Positions 49,687 to 58,725 of a stretch of 61,903 bases of DNA are shown piece by piece. The stretch is from an uncultured Oscillospiraceae bacterium (GTDB lineage: Bacteria > Bacillota > Clostridia > Oscillospirales > Acutalibacteraceae): positions 1-61,903 of the forward strand of contig CAUGOD010000014.1 in NCBI GenBank assembly GCA_959601025.1, read 5' to 3'. Below the pieces are notes generated by a model. The model was given only the letters and a program-made list of their open reading frames with translations, ran no database searches and was not told where the DNA came from. The translations under genes were made by a program, and so were the position numbers. The number at the start of each line of letters is the position of its first letter. The first letter of the stretch is position 1.

Positions 49687-50820
49687 TTGCCGATCGGTTT
49701 ATATATCCATGTCCCCTTCTGCGTAAGCAAATGCCCCTACTGCGACTTTTATTCCCTGCCGGGCCTGACGGAGGAGCGGGCGGACGCCTATACCGCCGCC
49801 GTCCTCCGCTCGCTGGACGAATGGGCCGGACGGCTGGACGGGAAAGCCGCCGCCGACACCCTGTATTTCGGCGGCGGCACCCCTTCCCTTCTCGGCGGGG
49901 AACGGCTTGCCCGGATCATCGAGGCCGCCCGGCGGCGGTTCGGGCTGAACAGGGCGGAGATCACGCTGGAGGCCAATCCCGCCGACGGGCTGGACGAAAC
50001 CTTCCGCGCCTTTGCCGCGGCGGGAGGGAACCGGGTCTCCCTCGGGATGCAGTCGGCGTCAGCGGACGAACTGCGCTCCCTGGGACGGCGGCACCATCCG
50101 GCGGACGTGGAAAAGGCGGTTTCCGCCGCCCGACAGGCCGGGATCGGCAACCTGTCCCTCGACCTGATGCTGGGTCTGGAGCGCCAGTCCGTCGCGTCAG
50201 TGGTCGCATCCGTGCAGGAAGCCGCCCGGCTGGGGGCGGAGCATATCTCCGCCTACCTGCTGAAAATTGAGGAAGGCACCCCTTACGCCGCAAAGCGGGA
50301 TTCCCTCGTCCTGCCGGACGACGACCAGACGGCCGAGCTGTATCTCGCCGCCTGCGAGGCGCTGGAGCTGGCGGGATACCGGCAATACGAAATTTCCAAC
50401 TTCGCCCGGCCCGGGCGGGAAAGCCGGCACAACCTCAAATACTGGAATCTCGATCCCTATCTCGGAATCGGGCCCTCCGCCCACTCCTTCCTGAACGGGC
50501 AGCGGTTCGCCTACGCCCGCGATCTTGCCGCCTTCCTTCACGGAAACGGGGCGGAATCTGAGCGTCCGGCCAACGACACGCCGGCGGACGCAATTGCAGA
50601 GGGGAGCGAAGAAGAATACGTCCTGCTCCGCCTGCGGTTGGCGGAGGGGCTGACGGAGGAGGGCTTCCGGCAGAAATTCGGCCGGCCCCTGCCCGCCGTC
50701 TATCGGCAGAGGGCGGCGGCGCTGCCGACCCAGCTGGTGGAAGCGGACGGAAGCGGCATCCGCCTGACCCGTCTGGGTTTTCTTCTCTCCAACGCGCTGA
50801 TCGCGCGGCTGATTGGATAA
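49687..50820 (+). CDS. hemW: Heme chaperone HemW / coproporphyrinogen oxidase-like radical SAM protein
   Basis: The 377-aa radical SAM protein has the cluster motif CVSKCPYC (Cys12, 16 and 19) after GLYIHVPF, then YFGGGTPSLL, NRVSLGMQS and the HemW-type C-terminal domain. HemW proteins bind heme and S-adenosylmethionine; the gene is often misnamed hemN. The TTG start at 49687 follows AAAGGTGGG; a GTG at 49675 overlaps it. Confidence 0.92.
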   Translation: MPIGLYIHVPFCVSKCPYCDFYSLPGLTEERADAYTAAVLRSLDEWAGRLDGKAAADTLYFGGGTPSLLGGERLARIIEAARRRFGLNRAEITLEANPADGLDETFRAFAAAGGNRVSLGMQSASADELRSLGRRHHPADVEKAVSAARQAGIGNLSLDLMLGLERQSVASVVASVQEAARLGAEHISAYLLKIEEGTPYAAKRDSLVLPDDDQTAELYLAACEALELAGYRQYEISNFARPGRESRHNLKYWNLDPYLGIGPSAHSFLNGQRFAYARDLAAFLHGNGAESERPANDTPADAIAEGSEEEYVLLRLRLAEGLTEEGFRQKFGRPLPAVYRQRAAALPTQLVEADGSGIRLTRLGFLLSNALIARLIG

Positions 50821-50821
50821 T

Positions 50822-50970
50822 ATTGCGCCGTTTAATCAGCTTCTACTGGTCGCGCTTTGTGCCGGCGCAATTGAGAAATCCCTCCGGTATTTCTCCCAAC
50901 CGGCTGCTCCCCCGCCTCCGCTTTACCGGCTTCTATTGGCCACTCTGTATGGCGGCGCAATCGAAAATGC
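50822..50970 (-). repeat. Interspersed repeats, divergent tandem pair
   Basis: The first unit has ATTGCGCCG...CGGCGCAAT (50822-50871) and the hairpin GAGAAAT...ATTTCTC (50873-50895). The second keeps the GGCGGCGCAATCGAAAATGC junction (50951-50970) but has lost most of its hairpin. Both run in reverse orientation. A separate hairpin AGCCCGAAGGA...TCCTTTCGGGCT follows at 50977-51004. No gene is visible in this 339-bp gap. Confidence 0.7.
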
Positions 50971-51159
50971 TTTTCCAGCCCGAAGGAACGTCTCCTTTCG
51001 GGCTACGTTTATTCATTTGCTCGAAAAGCGTCTTCGACCCGCCTCCTTTATTCCGCGATAAAAACTTGACAACCGGTGAGAGAAAATAACCCGAGCGTTG
51101 TTTAATTTATAGAAGGGACTCTTCTAGGCGCAATTCCCGGGAAAGGAAGTGTCAGGATC

Positions 51160-51717
51160 ATGGATGACGGCGCCGGCAGCTACCGCCGTTTTTTGAAAGG
51201 AGATGACAGCGGATTTACAGAGATCGTAAAGCAGTACCGGGATGGATTGCTTTTTTTCATTAACGGCTATGTCGGCAACCTGCCTATTGCGGAGGAACTG
51301 ACCGAGGACGTTTTCTTTACGCTGGCCGTCCGCAAACCGCGCTATCGGGACGGCGGCGCGTTTAAAACCTGGCTGTTTACCATCGCCCGGAACAAAGCGC
51401 TGAACTACCGGAAACGGCAATCCCGTCACCGGACCGTTCCGTTGGAAGAGGCGGAAGTCGACTCCGGCGAAACGGACGCCTTTGAAAAAACTGTTTTGCA
51501 AAAGGAACAGTCCCGGCAGCTTCGCCGGGCGATGGAGAAACTCGCCCCGGATTATCGGGAAGTGCTTCACCTGATCTATTTTGAAAATATGTCAAACGAT
51601 TCGGCGGCTCGCGTTTTAAAAAAGAAGAAACGGCAGATCGAAAACCTGTCTTACCGGGCTAAGAAGGCGCTTCGCCGGATTCTGGAACAGGAGGATTTTG
51701 ATTATGAAGAGCTATGA
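51160..51717 (+). CDS. ECF-type RNA polymerase sigma factor
   Basis: The 185-aa sigma-70 family protein shows region 2 (FTEIVKQYRDGLLFFINGYVGNLPIAEELTEDVFFTLAVRKPRY...FKTWLFTIARNKALNYRKRQ) and region 4 (LAPDYREVLHLIYFENMSNDSAARVLKKKKRQIENLSYRAKKALRRIL). GGAAAGG lies upstream. It overlaps the next gene by 14 nt, the layout of a sigma/anti-sigma pair. A TTGACA at 51066 has no well-placed -10. The target promoters are unknown. Confidence 0.88.
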   Translation: MDDGAGSYRRFLKGDDSGFTEIVKQYRDGLLFFINGYVGNLPIAEELTEDVFFTLAVRKPRYRDGGAFKTWLFTIARNKALNYRKRQSRHRTVPLEEAEVDSGETDAFEKTVLQKEQSRQLRRAMEKLAPDYREVLHLIYFENMSNDSAARVLKKKKRQIENLSYRAKKALRRILEQEDFDYEEL

Positions 51718-52468
51718 GCAAATGGCTGACAATGTATTAAAGCGCCGGGACGCTTATCGGAAAGGACGGCGAAAGACTCTGCTGCTCGGCGGCGCTCTTA
51801 CGGCCTGCCTGGCGCTCACCCTATACGCCGCGGCGATCGCTAATCCGGCGGACGAGGGAACGCAGCTGCCGACAGCGGCTTCCTCGGCCCCCCGGCCTTC
51901 GGAGGCGGGCGGTCTCCCGGTAACGGATGTCTCAACCGGAGTATTCGTAACAACCGAAGGTCCGGCTACAAGCGGCACGCAGGCCGTTACGGGACAAAGC
52001 ATGATCGCCGGCGTGGATATCCCCTCGGATTGGACGGGCGAGCCAACCGACCTCACGCTGGAGGAAGCGAAGCGGCTGGCACTGTTTGGGGGACGGGTTC
52101 CCCGCCTGACGCAGACCGACGGCCTGACGCTGGAATCCTGCCAGTCCTGCCGGCTGGTCAACCGGAAGAGCGGCGCGGCGGTGGATACGCTCCAGCTCAC
52201 CTACAGCGATTCTTCCGGCGAAAGCGCCCGGATTTTCTCCGCAATCTATTATGCCTATCCGTATGAGCCGGAAAACTGGGAGGGACATACGCCGCTTTCC
52301 CTGGGGACGATCACGCTGGACTCCCTGCGGCGAGCCCGCACGGACGGCGGGTTTAACCTGATCCTTGACGGCGGCGATTTCTGCGTGGACGTCGACGCTC
52401 CCGGATGCAGCGCGGAAACCGTATGGGCCTTCCTTCGGGAGATGCAGGAAACAACCGAACAGGGCTGA
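51704..52468 (+). CDS. Membrane protein, putative anti-sigma partner
   Basis: The 254-aa protein has a short charged cytoplasmic part (1-26: KSYEQMADNVLKRRDAYRKGRRK), one membrane helix (about 27-47), a Ser/Thr/Pro stretch and an outer domain (about 105-254) with two Cys pairs (CQSC and two later Cys). The topology and the 14-nt overlap with the ECF sigma gene fit a membrane-bound regulator of that sigma factor. No classic zinc-binding anti-sigma motif is visible, so the role is inferred from context. Confidence 0.6.
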   Translation: MKSYEQMADNVLKRRDAYRKGRRKTLLLGGALTACLALTLYAAAIANPADEGTQLPTAASSAPRPSEAGGLPVTDVSTGVFVTTEGPATSGTQAVTGQSMIAGVDIPSDWTGEPTDLTLEEAKRLALFGGRVPRLTQTDGLTLESCQSCRLVNRKSGAAVDTLQLTYSDSSGESARIFSAIYYAYPYEPENWEGHTPLSLGTITLDSLRRARTDGGFNLILDGGDFCVDVDAPGCSAETVWAFLREMQETTEQG

Positions 52469-52477
52469 ACAAAACCA

Positions 52478-52508
52478 AACCGGCCGGGATTCTTTCCGGC
52501 CGGTTTTT
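52478..52508 (+). terminator. Terminator of the sigma operon
   Basis: AAACCGGCCGG, loop, CCGGCCGGTTT with T6. Confidence 0.88.
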
Positions 52509-52670
52509 TATGAAAATTTTTATTTTGATGAACAAGATGAACAAGCGGTATCGGAAATCCGGTTTCCCTATATCCTCCAGTATACCCTCTTCTAATCCGG
52601 TAAAAATAAGCATACACAAAAGCAAGCGTTTCCGTTGAACCATCCGTTTAGGGAAAGGAAGCCTGAATTT

Positions 52671-54047
52671 ATGAATTTTCTGCGAAAAATGAGCCGCCGG
52701 GGGATCGTGCGGACCGTCAGCTTCGCCCTCGCTTTGATCGCGGCTCTTTCCGCGGCGGCGATTGGCGGTTATACCACCGCGCGGAAATACCGTACCACTC
52801 TGGAATATTCCTATCAGCGGGCGCTGGGCGAGCTGACCGATTATCTCAGCAACATCGATATCACGCTGGAAAAGGGGCAGTACGCCGCGACCTCCAAGCA
52901 GCTGCAGGGCCTGTCCTCCAAGCTGTGGCGGGAGGCCGGCAACGCCAAAATTGCGCTGAACCAGCTTCCTCTCGAGGGCGAACAGTTGAACGCCACCTAT
53001 AAATTCCTGTCGCAGGTGGGAAATTTCTGCGTCGCTCTTTCCGATAAGGTAGGAAACGGGGGCACGATTTCGGAAGAGGAGCGCGCAGCGCTGGACCAGC
53101 TCGCCGCTTACGCCTCCTCCCTGGCCCTCCAGCTGGGGCAGATGGAAAGCGATCTGGAGAACGGCGCGCTGACCCTGCGGACGTTGCAGACGACACAGAG
53201 GCAGGGAAAGACCGCGGCGGTCAACGCAGCGGACGGGCAGGAGACCGAACTGCCGAACATCGCCGCCGGTTTTCGGGAGATGGAGGAGGGCTTCACCGAT
53301 TATCCCACCCTGATTTATGACGGCCCGTTTTCCGACCATATCCAGCAGCAAAAGCCGAAATTCCTGACGGAAAAAGCGGCGGTATCCGCCGAACAGGCCC
53401 TCTCCGCCGCGCAGAGGGCGACAGGCGCTTCCGGGCTCTCCTATGCCGGGGAGACCAATGGCACGCTCCCCTGTTATCTTTTCACCGCCGGGGATCTGAC
53501 CGTCAGCGTCACCCAGGCGGGCGGCGTCCCGGACTATTTTCTAAACGCCCGCGCCGTCGGCGAGCCGGTCCTTTCGGTTAAGGAGGGGCTGAAAGCCGCG
53601 GAGGACGCGCTGGAGGAACGGGACCTCGGGGAATTTGCTTACCGTTATTACCAGCAGAACAACGGAGTCCTTCTGGTAAATTTTGCCGCCTTGCAGAACG
53701 GGGCCGTCTGTTACCCCGACCTTGTGAAGGTCGGAATCGCCCTGGACACCGGCGAAGTGATTTCCTACGACGCCAAGGGGTATATTCAAAATCATACCGT
53801 CCGGGAATTTCCGGACGTCTCCCTGAGCGAAGAGCAGGCGCGGGCCGTCCTCTCCACCCGCCTGACCCCGGAAGCTCACGCCATGGCGTTCGTGCCCTCC
53901 AAAGGTCTGAGCGAAGTGTACTGTCATGAATTCCTCTGCCGCGGAAAGGATGGGGAACAGGTGCTGGTATACATCGATGCACAGACCGGAATGGAGGAAC
54001 AGATTCTGATCCTTCTGGAAGAAGAAACGGGGGTGCTCGCCATGTAG
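52671..54047 (+). CDS. ypeB: Germination protein YpeB
   Basis: The 458-aa protein has an N-terminal membrane segment (FALALIAALSAAAIGGYTTARKY), a helical YpeB core (about 35-190) and PepSY-like repeats in the second half (FLTEKAAVSAEQALSAAQRATG..., LSVKEGLKAAEDALEERDL..., LSEEQARAVLSTRL). In Bacillus YpeB stabilises the cortex-lytic enzyme SleB in spores. No sleB is adjacent here, which differs from the usual sleB-ypeB pair. ATG at 52671 behind AAAGGAAG. I saw no convincing forespore promoter. Confidence 0.9.
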   Translation: MNFLRKMSRRGIVRTVSFALALIAALSAAAIGGYTTARKYRTTLEYSYQRALGELTDYLSNIDITLEKGQYAATSKQLQGLSSKLWREAGNAKIALNQLPLEGEQLNATYKFLSQVGNFCVALSDKVGNGGTISEEERAALDQLAAYASSLALQLGQMESDLENGALTLRTLQTTQRQGKTAAVNAADGQETELPNIAAGFREMEEGFTDYPTLIYDGPFSDHIQQQKPKFLTEKAAVSAEQALSAAQRATGASGLSYAGETNGTLPCYLFTAGDLTVSVTQAGGVPDYFLNARAVGEPVLSVKEGLKAAEDALEERDLGEFAYRYYQQNNGVLLVNFAALQNGAVCYPDLVKVGIALDTGEVISYDAKGYIQNHTVREFPDVSLSEEQARAVLSTRLTPEAHAMAFVPSKGLSEVYCHEFLCRGKDGEQVLVYIDAQTGMEEQILILLEEETGVLAM

Positions 54048-54217
54048 CGCCCCGCGGCGGAAAAAATGCGGCCCTTTTCCGCCGCCGAAAAGAGAGGAGA
54101 GAAGGTTGGAGATTTCTTCAACCTTGGGGATTTGCGCCATTGCGCTGACAAGGACAGCGCCATTTCGGCAAAGCGGCGTAAATTCCCCGTTTCGAAAAGA
54201 AAGGAATGGTCATCACA

Positions 54218-54571
54218 ATGCAGCATACTACTGTGCGCAAAGCCCTTCTGGCCGGCGTCGCCGGTCTTTGTGCGGCTATGGCCCTGACCCTGTCCGGCTG
54301 TACCATGGAGAAGGACGAGACGTCGTCCGGTAGTTCCTCGATGGGCTCCGGCTCGTCAAACACGTCCCGAGACGACACGGGTTCCCACGGGAACCTGCCG
54401 GAGGATAACGCCTCTAACGGCGTGATTTCGGACGGCGGCGCTTCCGGGGACCTCGGCGATACGATGAGGACAGACGCCGCCGGACGCTCCCGGGCGGGAG
54501 ACGACCTGGGAACCAATCGAACCGGCGGGATGGACGGACTGGATGACATGCCCAACATGGGCGTGCGGTAA
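54218..54571 (+). CDS. Small Gly/Ser/Asp-rich lipoprotein
   Basis: The 117-aa protein has a signal sequence and lipobox LSGC (about residues 25-28: MALTLSGC), then a low-complexity mature part rich in Ser, Gly and Asp with no folded-domain look (SSGSSSMGSGSSNTS...). I prefer the ATG at 54218, with AAAGGA 12 nt upstream. An ATG at 54206 abuts that site. The upstream 170 nt contain two hairpins (54054-54087 GC-rich, and 54104-54126 AAGGTTG/CAACCTT). It may be a spore or envelope protein given ypeB next door. Confidence 0.7.
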   Translation: MQHTTVRKALLAGVAGLCAAMALTLSGCTMEKDETSSGSSSMGSGSSNTSRDDTGSHGNLPEDNASNGVISDGGASGDLGDTMRTDAAGRSRAGDDLGTNRTGGMDGLDDMPNMGVR

Positions 54572-54600
54572 CCGTCCCCGATTATTTTCCATCCATTCAG

Positions 54601-54639
54601 GAACAGCCGGCGGGTTTCCGTCGGCTGTTCCTCTTTTTT
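54601..54639. terminator. Terminator between lipoprotein and BofC-like genes
   Basis: GAACAGCCGGCGG, GTTT, CCGTCGGCTGTTC (one G-T pair), then CTCTTTTTT on the plus strand. Confidence 0.88.
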
Positions 54640-54655
54640 CATTGGCCCTTTTTCA

Positions 54656-55036
54656 TCAGCTCGTATAATCCTCCAGCAGCCCGGCAAGCGTCCGGTCGTC
54701 ATAAATGTCAATCCCCTCCGCCAGCCGCTGCTGCTCTTCCTCCGGCAGGGAGACAACATATACATCATACACCTCCCGCGGAGACGTCCCATCGGGCGGA
54801 AAAACCGCCAGCTTTCCTTCCCATACGCCCAGGACGCAGAGCAGCGGCCCGTTTGCGGAGGGAGCTGCGCTCATATCGACCGGCTCCGCCGTACCGGAAG
54901 AGAGGATAGAAGGCGCCGATGAGACGGGCGGCTCCTCCGCCGGCGCGCGGAATACCAGGAAAAGAACCAAAACCACCAACAGCACGGTTCCTGCGATGAC
55001 GGCCAGCGCTAACGGACGGACGGCGCTTTTTTCCAT
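54656..55036 (-). CDS. Membrane-anchored protein with BofC-C-terminal-like domain
   Basis: The 126-aa protein has one N-terminal membrane helix (LALAVIAGTVLLVVLVLFLVF), a Ser/Pro linker and a compact domain: LLCVLGVWEGKLAVFPPDGTSPREVYDVYVVSLPEEEQQRLAEGIDIYDDRTLAGLLEDYTS. This resembles the C-terminal domain of BofC, a sporulation checkpoint protein. The ATG at 55036 follows AAGGA. Its position beside ypeB supports a spore-related role, but the assignment rests on a short domain. Confidence 0.65.
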   Translation of the reverse strand: MEKSAVRPLALAVIAGTVLLVVLVLFLVFRAPAEEPPVSSAPSILSSGTAEPVDMSAAPSANGPLLCVLGVWEGKLAVFPPDGTSPREVYDVYVVSLPEEEQQRLAEGIDIYDDRTLAGLLEDYTS

Positions 55037-55216
55037 AGACGTTCCTTCTTTCAATCCGGATTCCACTCCTGTAAAAATCTTCCGGAAAAATTTCTAGCTA
55101 TCGGTATTCTGCACCGATTTGGGGTAAAATATCCATAGCTCTGTCATTCCTGCCGGCCCTCCCTTTCAACGGCAGCTCTTTCGCCCTTCTCTCGGACAAT
55201 GTTACAGTTTTGATAT

Positions 55217-55245
55217 TTGACATTTGGATATTCCTGCTATAAGAT
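55217..55245 (+). promoter_or_regulatory. Promoter candidate of the PBP gene
   Basis: TTGACA at 55217-55222 with TAAGAT at 17 nt (or TATAAG at 15 nt). Downstream leader hairpins GGTAT-AACGG-ATACC (55281-55295) and GGCGCGG...CCGCGCC (55311-55333) precede the RBS. Confidence 0.5.
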
Positions 55246-55366
55246 AAGTGGTGTATCTGAAAAAGGTATTCGAACAGGCAGGTATAACGGATACCGCAGA
55301 TGCGTTATCCGGCGCGGTGAATGACTCCGCGCCGCCCCATTAAAAAGTAAAGGAGGCAATGGTGGA

Positions 55367-57769
55367 ATGAGTACAACGGGAAAACGCGGGCCGAAAAAGA
55401 CCGGAAGCCAGGCCGGCGCCATGAAACAGGTAAAGCAGTTCATGCGGAAGAAGCCGGTACGTATCGCGCGGAAAACAATCGGCGCGGTGCTGAAATGCAT
55501 TCTGACCATTTTCCTCATCGGGATGATTACCGCGAGTATCGTGGGCTGCGTCATGGTTGTTTATGTCGTTACCAGCTTCGACGGAACGGAGGATCTGCCC
55601 GATCTCAAGAACATCAGCCTGAATGAGAGCAGTCGGATTTATACGCAGAACGTCTCCACCGGCGAATGGGAGGAGACCCAACGGGTCGAGGGCGCCAACT
55701 GTATCTGGACCGACTTGACCGATATCCCTCTGAATATGCAGAACGCCGTCATCGCGATTGAGGACAAACGCTTCAACGAACATTACGGCGTAGACTGGAA
55801 GCGGACGGTTGCGGCGGCCGCCAACCTGGTTTTCCACTTTTCCAGCAGCGAATTCGGCGGTTCTACCATCACCCAGCAGCTGATCAAAAACATCTCCAAG
55901 GACGACGACGTGAAGATTTCCCGGAAAATCCGAGAAATTTTCCGCGCCATCGAGCTGGAGCGCAATGTCGCCTCCAAGGACGAAATTCTGGAAGCGTATT
56001 TGAACATCCTTCCTCTCTCCGGCAATATCACCGGCGTGGGGGCGGCGGCGAATTACTACTTTGCGAAGGATGTGAAAGACCTCACCCTGGCGGAGTGTGC
56101 GCTGATCGCCGGCATTACCCAGAACCCCTCCCGTTACAATCCCTATCTCCATCCGGATAACATCAAACAGCGGCAGAAGGTTGTCCTCAGCGAGATGTAT
56201 AAAAACGGATTCATCACGGAGGACGAATACCAGCAGGCGTATAACGAGGAACTGGTCTTCCGCAGCAGCATGAAGCGGGTCGCCGTACAGGACTATTATA
56301 CCGACCAGCTTACCGAAGACGTCATCGCCGCCCTGATGGAAAACTACGGCTATACCCAGGACGCCGCCACGCAGATGTATTATTACGGCGGGCTGGAGAT
56401 TTATTCCTGTGAAAATCCCGCTCTCCAGCAAAAGGTGGAGGCGATCTTCGAAAACGACGCCAACTTCCCCGCGCATAACAAAAGCGATAAGGAAGACCCG
56501 CAGGCGGCTATCGCCATTCTTGACTATAATGGGAAAATGGTAGCCACCGTCGGCGGACGGGGAGAAAAGACGGCCAACCGCGTCCTGAACCGTGCGACCA
56601 CCTCGGTTCGCCAGCCCGGTTCCGCTATGAAGCCGATCGCGGTTTACGCGCCGGCCATCGATATGAACCTGATTACCTACTCCACCAAAATGATGGATAC
56701 CCAGATGACGCTGTCGGACGGCACCAAATGGCCAGTCAACTTCGGCAACAGCTATAACGGCGAGGTGAGCATCGAAACCGCGGTCAAGTGGTCGCTGAAT
56801 ACCATCCCCGCCAAGCTGATTACCGAAATGACCCCGCAGCGCAGCTTTGACTTCCTGACCAACAACCTGCATATCACCACCCTGGTGGAAGCCCGTACGG
56901 TGGGGAATCAGGTGAAGACCGACATTGTCCCCGCCCTGGCGCTCGGCGGCCTGACCGACGGCGTACGCTGCGTGGAAATGGCGGCCGCCTATCAGGTGTT
57001 CGGGAACGGTGGCTTTTACAACCAGCCCTATACCTTCTATAAGGTGGAACGGGATGGGGAAATCCTTCTCGAAAACCTGCCGAGCAACGTCCGCACGCTG
57101 GACGCTGACACCTCGTATATCATGAACCAGCTTCTGCAGAAGGTTATCACCGGCGGGCGGGGCGCTACCGGCGCCGGCTACGGGGTGAACGGCTTCACCA
57201 CCTTCGCCAAAACCGGTACCACCTCCAACAACAAGGACGTGTATTTCGCGGGCGGCACCCCCTATTATGTGGGCGCCTGCTGGTTCGGCTATGACAACAA
57301 CCAGGAGCTGCGCGACAGTGTCACGACCTATGCGAAGCGGCTGTGGCAGAAGGCCATGAACGCCCTGCATGAAGGGCTGGCGGCGAAGGAGTTTGAACAG
57401 CCGTCCACGACGGTGAAGGCAACCTTCTGCCAGTCGTCCGGCATGCTGGCAAACACCGGCTGTCCGAGCGTTGGCGTCGGCTATTACAAGCCTGACAACG
57501 TCCCCGGCTACTGCAGCCAGCACGGCGGCCGGCCGAACGCCGGCATTGCCACTGCCGGAAGCAGCGCCAACGGCAACTCCACTACAACCACTGTGGCGGC
57601 CGCTACCACGACCACCACCTCGGTCAAGACCCTTCCGCCGGAAACCACCACCGAGGCAACGGATGCTTCCGCCACCCGGTCCGACGTATCCTCCAACACC
57701 ACTCCAGCTGATCCGGCGATTCCTCCGGATCGGCAAGGGAACGAAGGGCACGGCGAAAACGGGGAATAG
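55367..57769 (+). CDS. Class A penicillin-binding protein (PBP1A-like)
   Basis: The 800-aa bifunctional peptidoglycan synthase has a basic cytoplasmic N-terminus, one membrane helix (about 42-66), a GT51 glycosyltransferase domain with catalytic Glu132 in AIEDKRF and GGSTITQQ, and a transpeptidase domain. The latter shows SxxK at Ser419 (GSAMK), SxN at Ser476 and KTG at Lys615. The tail after about 720 is Thr/Ala/Pro-rich disorder. AAAGGAGG lies 10 nt before the ATG. It polymerises and crosslinks the wall outside the membrane. Confidence 0.95.
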   Translation: MSTTGKRGPKKTGSQAGAMKQVKQFMRKKPVRIARKTIGAVLKCILTIFLIGMITASIVGCVMVVYVVTSFDGTEDLPDLKNISLNESSRIYTQNVSTGEWEETQRVEGANCIWTDLTDIPLNMQNAVIAIEDKRFNEHYGVDWKRTVAAAANLVFHFSSSEFGGSTITQQLIKNISKDDDVKISRKIREIFRAIELERNVASKDEILEAYLNILPLSGNITGVGAAANYYFAKDVKDLTLAECALIAGITQNPSRYNPYLHPDNIKQRQKVVLSEMYKNGFITEDEYQQAYNEELVFRSSMKRVAVQDYYTDQLTEDVIAALMENYGYTQDAATQMYYYGGLEIYSCENPALQQKVEAIFENDANFPAHNKSDKEDPQAAIAILDYNGKMVATVGGRGEKTANRVLNRATTSVRQPGSAMKPIAVYAPAIDMNLITYSTKMMDTQMTLSDGTKWPVNFGNSYNGEVSIETAVKWSLNTIPAKLITEMTPQRSFDFLTNNLHITTLVEARTVGNQVKTDIVPALALGGLTDGVRCVEMAAAYQVFGNGGFYNQPYTFYKVERDGEILLENLPSNVRTLDADTSYIMNQLLQKVITGGRGATGAGYGVNGFTTFAKTGTTSNNKDVYFAGGTPYYVGACWFGYDNNQELRDSVTTYAKRLWQKAMNALHEGLAAKEFEQPSTTVKATFCQSSGMLANTGCPSVGVGYYKPDNVPGYCSQHGGRPNAGIATAGSSANGNSTTTTVAAATTTTTSVKTLPPETTTEATDASATRSDVSSNTTPADPAIPPDRQGNEGHGENGE

Positions 57770-57794
57770 TCCGGCGAACAAACGATAGCGGATC

Positions 57795-57837
57795 AATAAT
57801 AAGAGGAGCAATGCGCTGCATTGCTCCTCTTATTATT
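57795..57837. terminator. Bidirectional terminator after the PBP gene
   Basis: A perfect 20-bp stem with a GCT loop and AATAAT/ATTATT ends lies between convergent genes. Its right arm reaches into the stop of the next minus-strand gene. Confidence 0.9.
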
Positions 57838-58408
57838 TCGATGCATCCGATGTCGTCGCGCCGTATTCATCGCTGGTGATGCTGATTTCATACGTCAGTT
57901 TATCCAGATCGTCGTCGCTTTTTTTGAGGTACTCCGACGACACATAGAAGTCCATGGTTCCATAGCCGCCGGCCGGCACATAAAAGCTTTGATCAAACTG
58001 ATCGGTAGCCGCCATGGTGATTTCCTCATCGTCTTCATTCTTCAGCGTGATGTCCAAAGTCTGGAGCCGCCGGTTGACGGCTGTGCCGTTGGAAAGCTTC
58101 AGCTTCAGCATCATTCCGCCGTCGTTGGTGTAATACGCTTCGGTAATCACGCATTTCACGCCCTCCTCCGACAGCTCGGGGGTCGCGCCCTCCCGCTGGA
58201 AATGACCGGCCCCTTCTTTTATTCCCCGGGAATTTATTCCCCGGGGATCAACGGCCTCGCCGCACCCGGTCAGTAAAACCGCCAGCACAGCCCCCAGGAC
58301 GGTAGCCAGCAACGGGCGTATTCTCCCCGTTTTCCGGCGGGAAGAAAGCAGCGTCCCCCTTCCGGATGTTTCCTTTCCTTTTCGGTGAAGCCCATTCATC
58401 ACTACCAT
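57833..58408 (-). CDS. Lipoprotein with Ig-like (DUF4352/SLAP-like) domain
   Basis: About 191 aa. The lipobox LLTGC follows a hydrophobic helix (LLATVLGAVLAVLLTGC). The mature part has a beta-sandwich look: ITEAYYTNDGGMMLKLKLSNGTAVNRRLQTLDITLKNEDDEEI, then FYVPAGGYGTMDFYVSSEYL, as in Ig-like envelope domains. I choose the ATG at 58408 with GGGAGG 9 nt upstream, leaving a long basic N-terminus; a shorter start is possible. PRGINSRGI reflects a 14-bp direct repeat (ATTCCCCGGG type) in the gene. Confidence 0.65.
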   Translation of the reverse strand: MVVMNGLHRKGKETSGRGTLLSSRRKTGRIRPLLATVLGAVLAVLLTGCGEAVDPRGINSRGIKEGAGHFQREGATPELSEEGVKCVITEAYYTNDGGMMLKLKLSNGTAVNRRLQTLDITLKNEDDEEITMAATDQFDQSFYVPAGGYGTMDFYVSSEYLKKSDDDLDKLTYEISITSDEYGATTSDASK

Positions 58409-58545
58409 AACCGCTTTCCTCCCGTGCATAACTCTGAACCGCGTCCGCCGCGTCGTCATACTACTCTCACCGGACCGGGCGGGACTCCTTCATCATACAC
58501 GAAAAGCGGCTGTTCGTAAAGAGGGCGGTTCTCTGCGGGCGAAGA

Positions 58546-58725
58546 TTAAAACATCCCGGTCACGTTATCCATCAGGTCGCCCACATTGCGCAGCGCTTTC
58601 CCGACGTTTTTCTTCAGGCCCTTTTTGTTGGAGTGCATATAGGTGCTGCCAACCGCGCCTGCGACACAGCCGACGGCCAATCCCATACCGATTCCCTTCA
58701 TAAAGCCCATTACATTTTTGCTCAT
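58546..58725 (-). CDS. 59-aa Gly-rich small membrane protein
   Basis: A complete short gene: MSKNVMGFMKGIGMGLAVG..., a Gly/Ala-rich membrane helix (about 8-27) and a basic amphipathic C-terminal half (NKKGLKKNVGKALRNVGDLMDNVTGMF). GAGGAGG lies upstream of the ATG. It resembles YtxH-like small envelope proteins in layout; function unknown. Confidence 0.75.
   Translation of the reverse strand: MSKNVMGFMKGIGMGLAVGCVAGAVGSTYMHSNKKGLKKNVGKALRNVGDLMDNVTGMF

Noticed and set aside
55340..57811. 823-aa open frame antisense to the PBP gene
   Set aside because: Composition artefact; the plus strand has all PBP catalytic motifs and an RBS.
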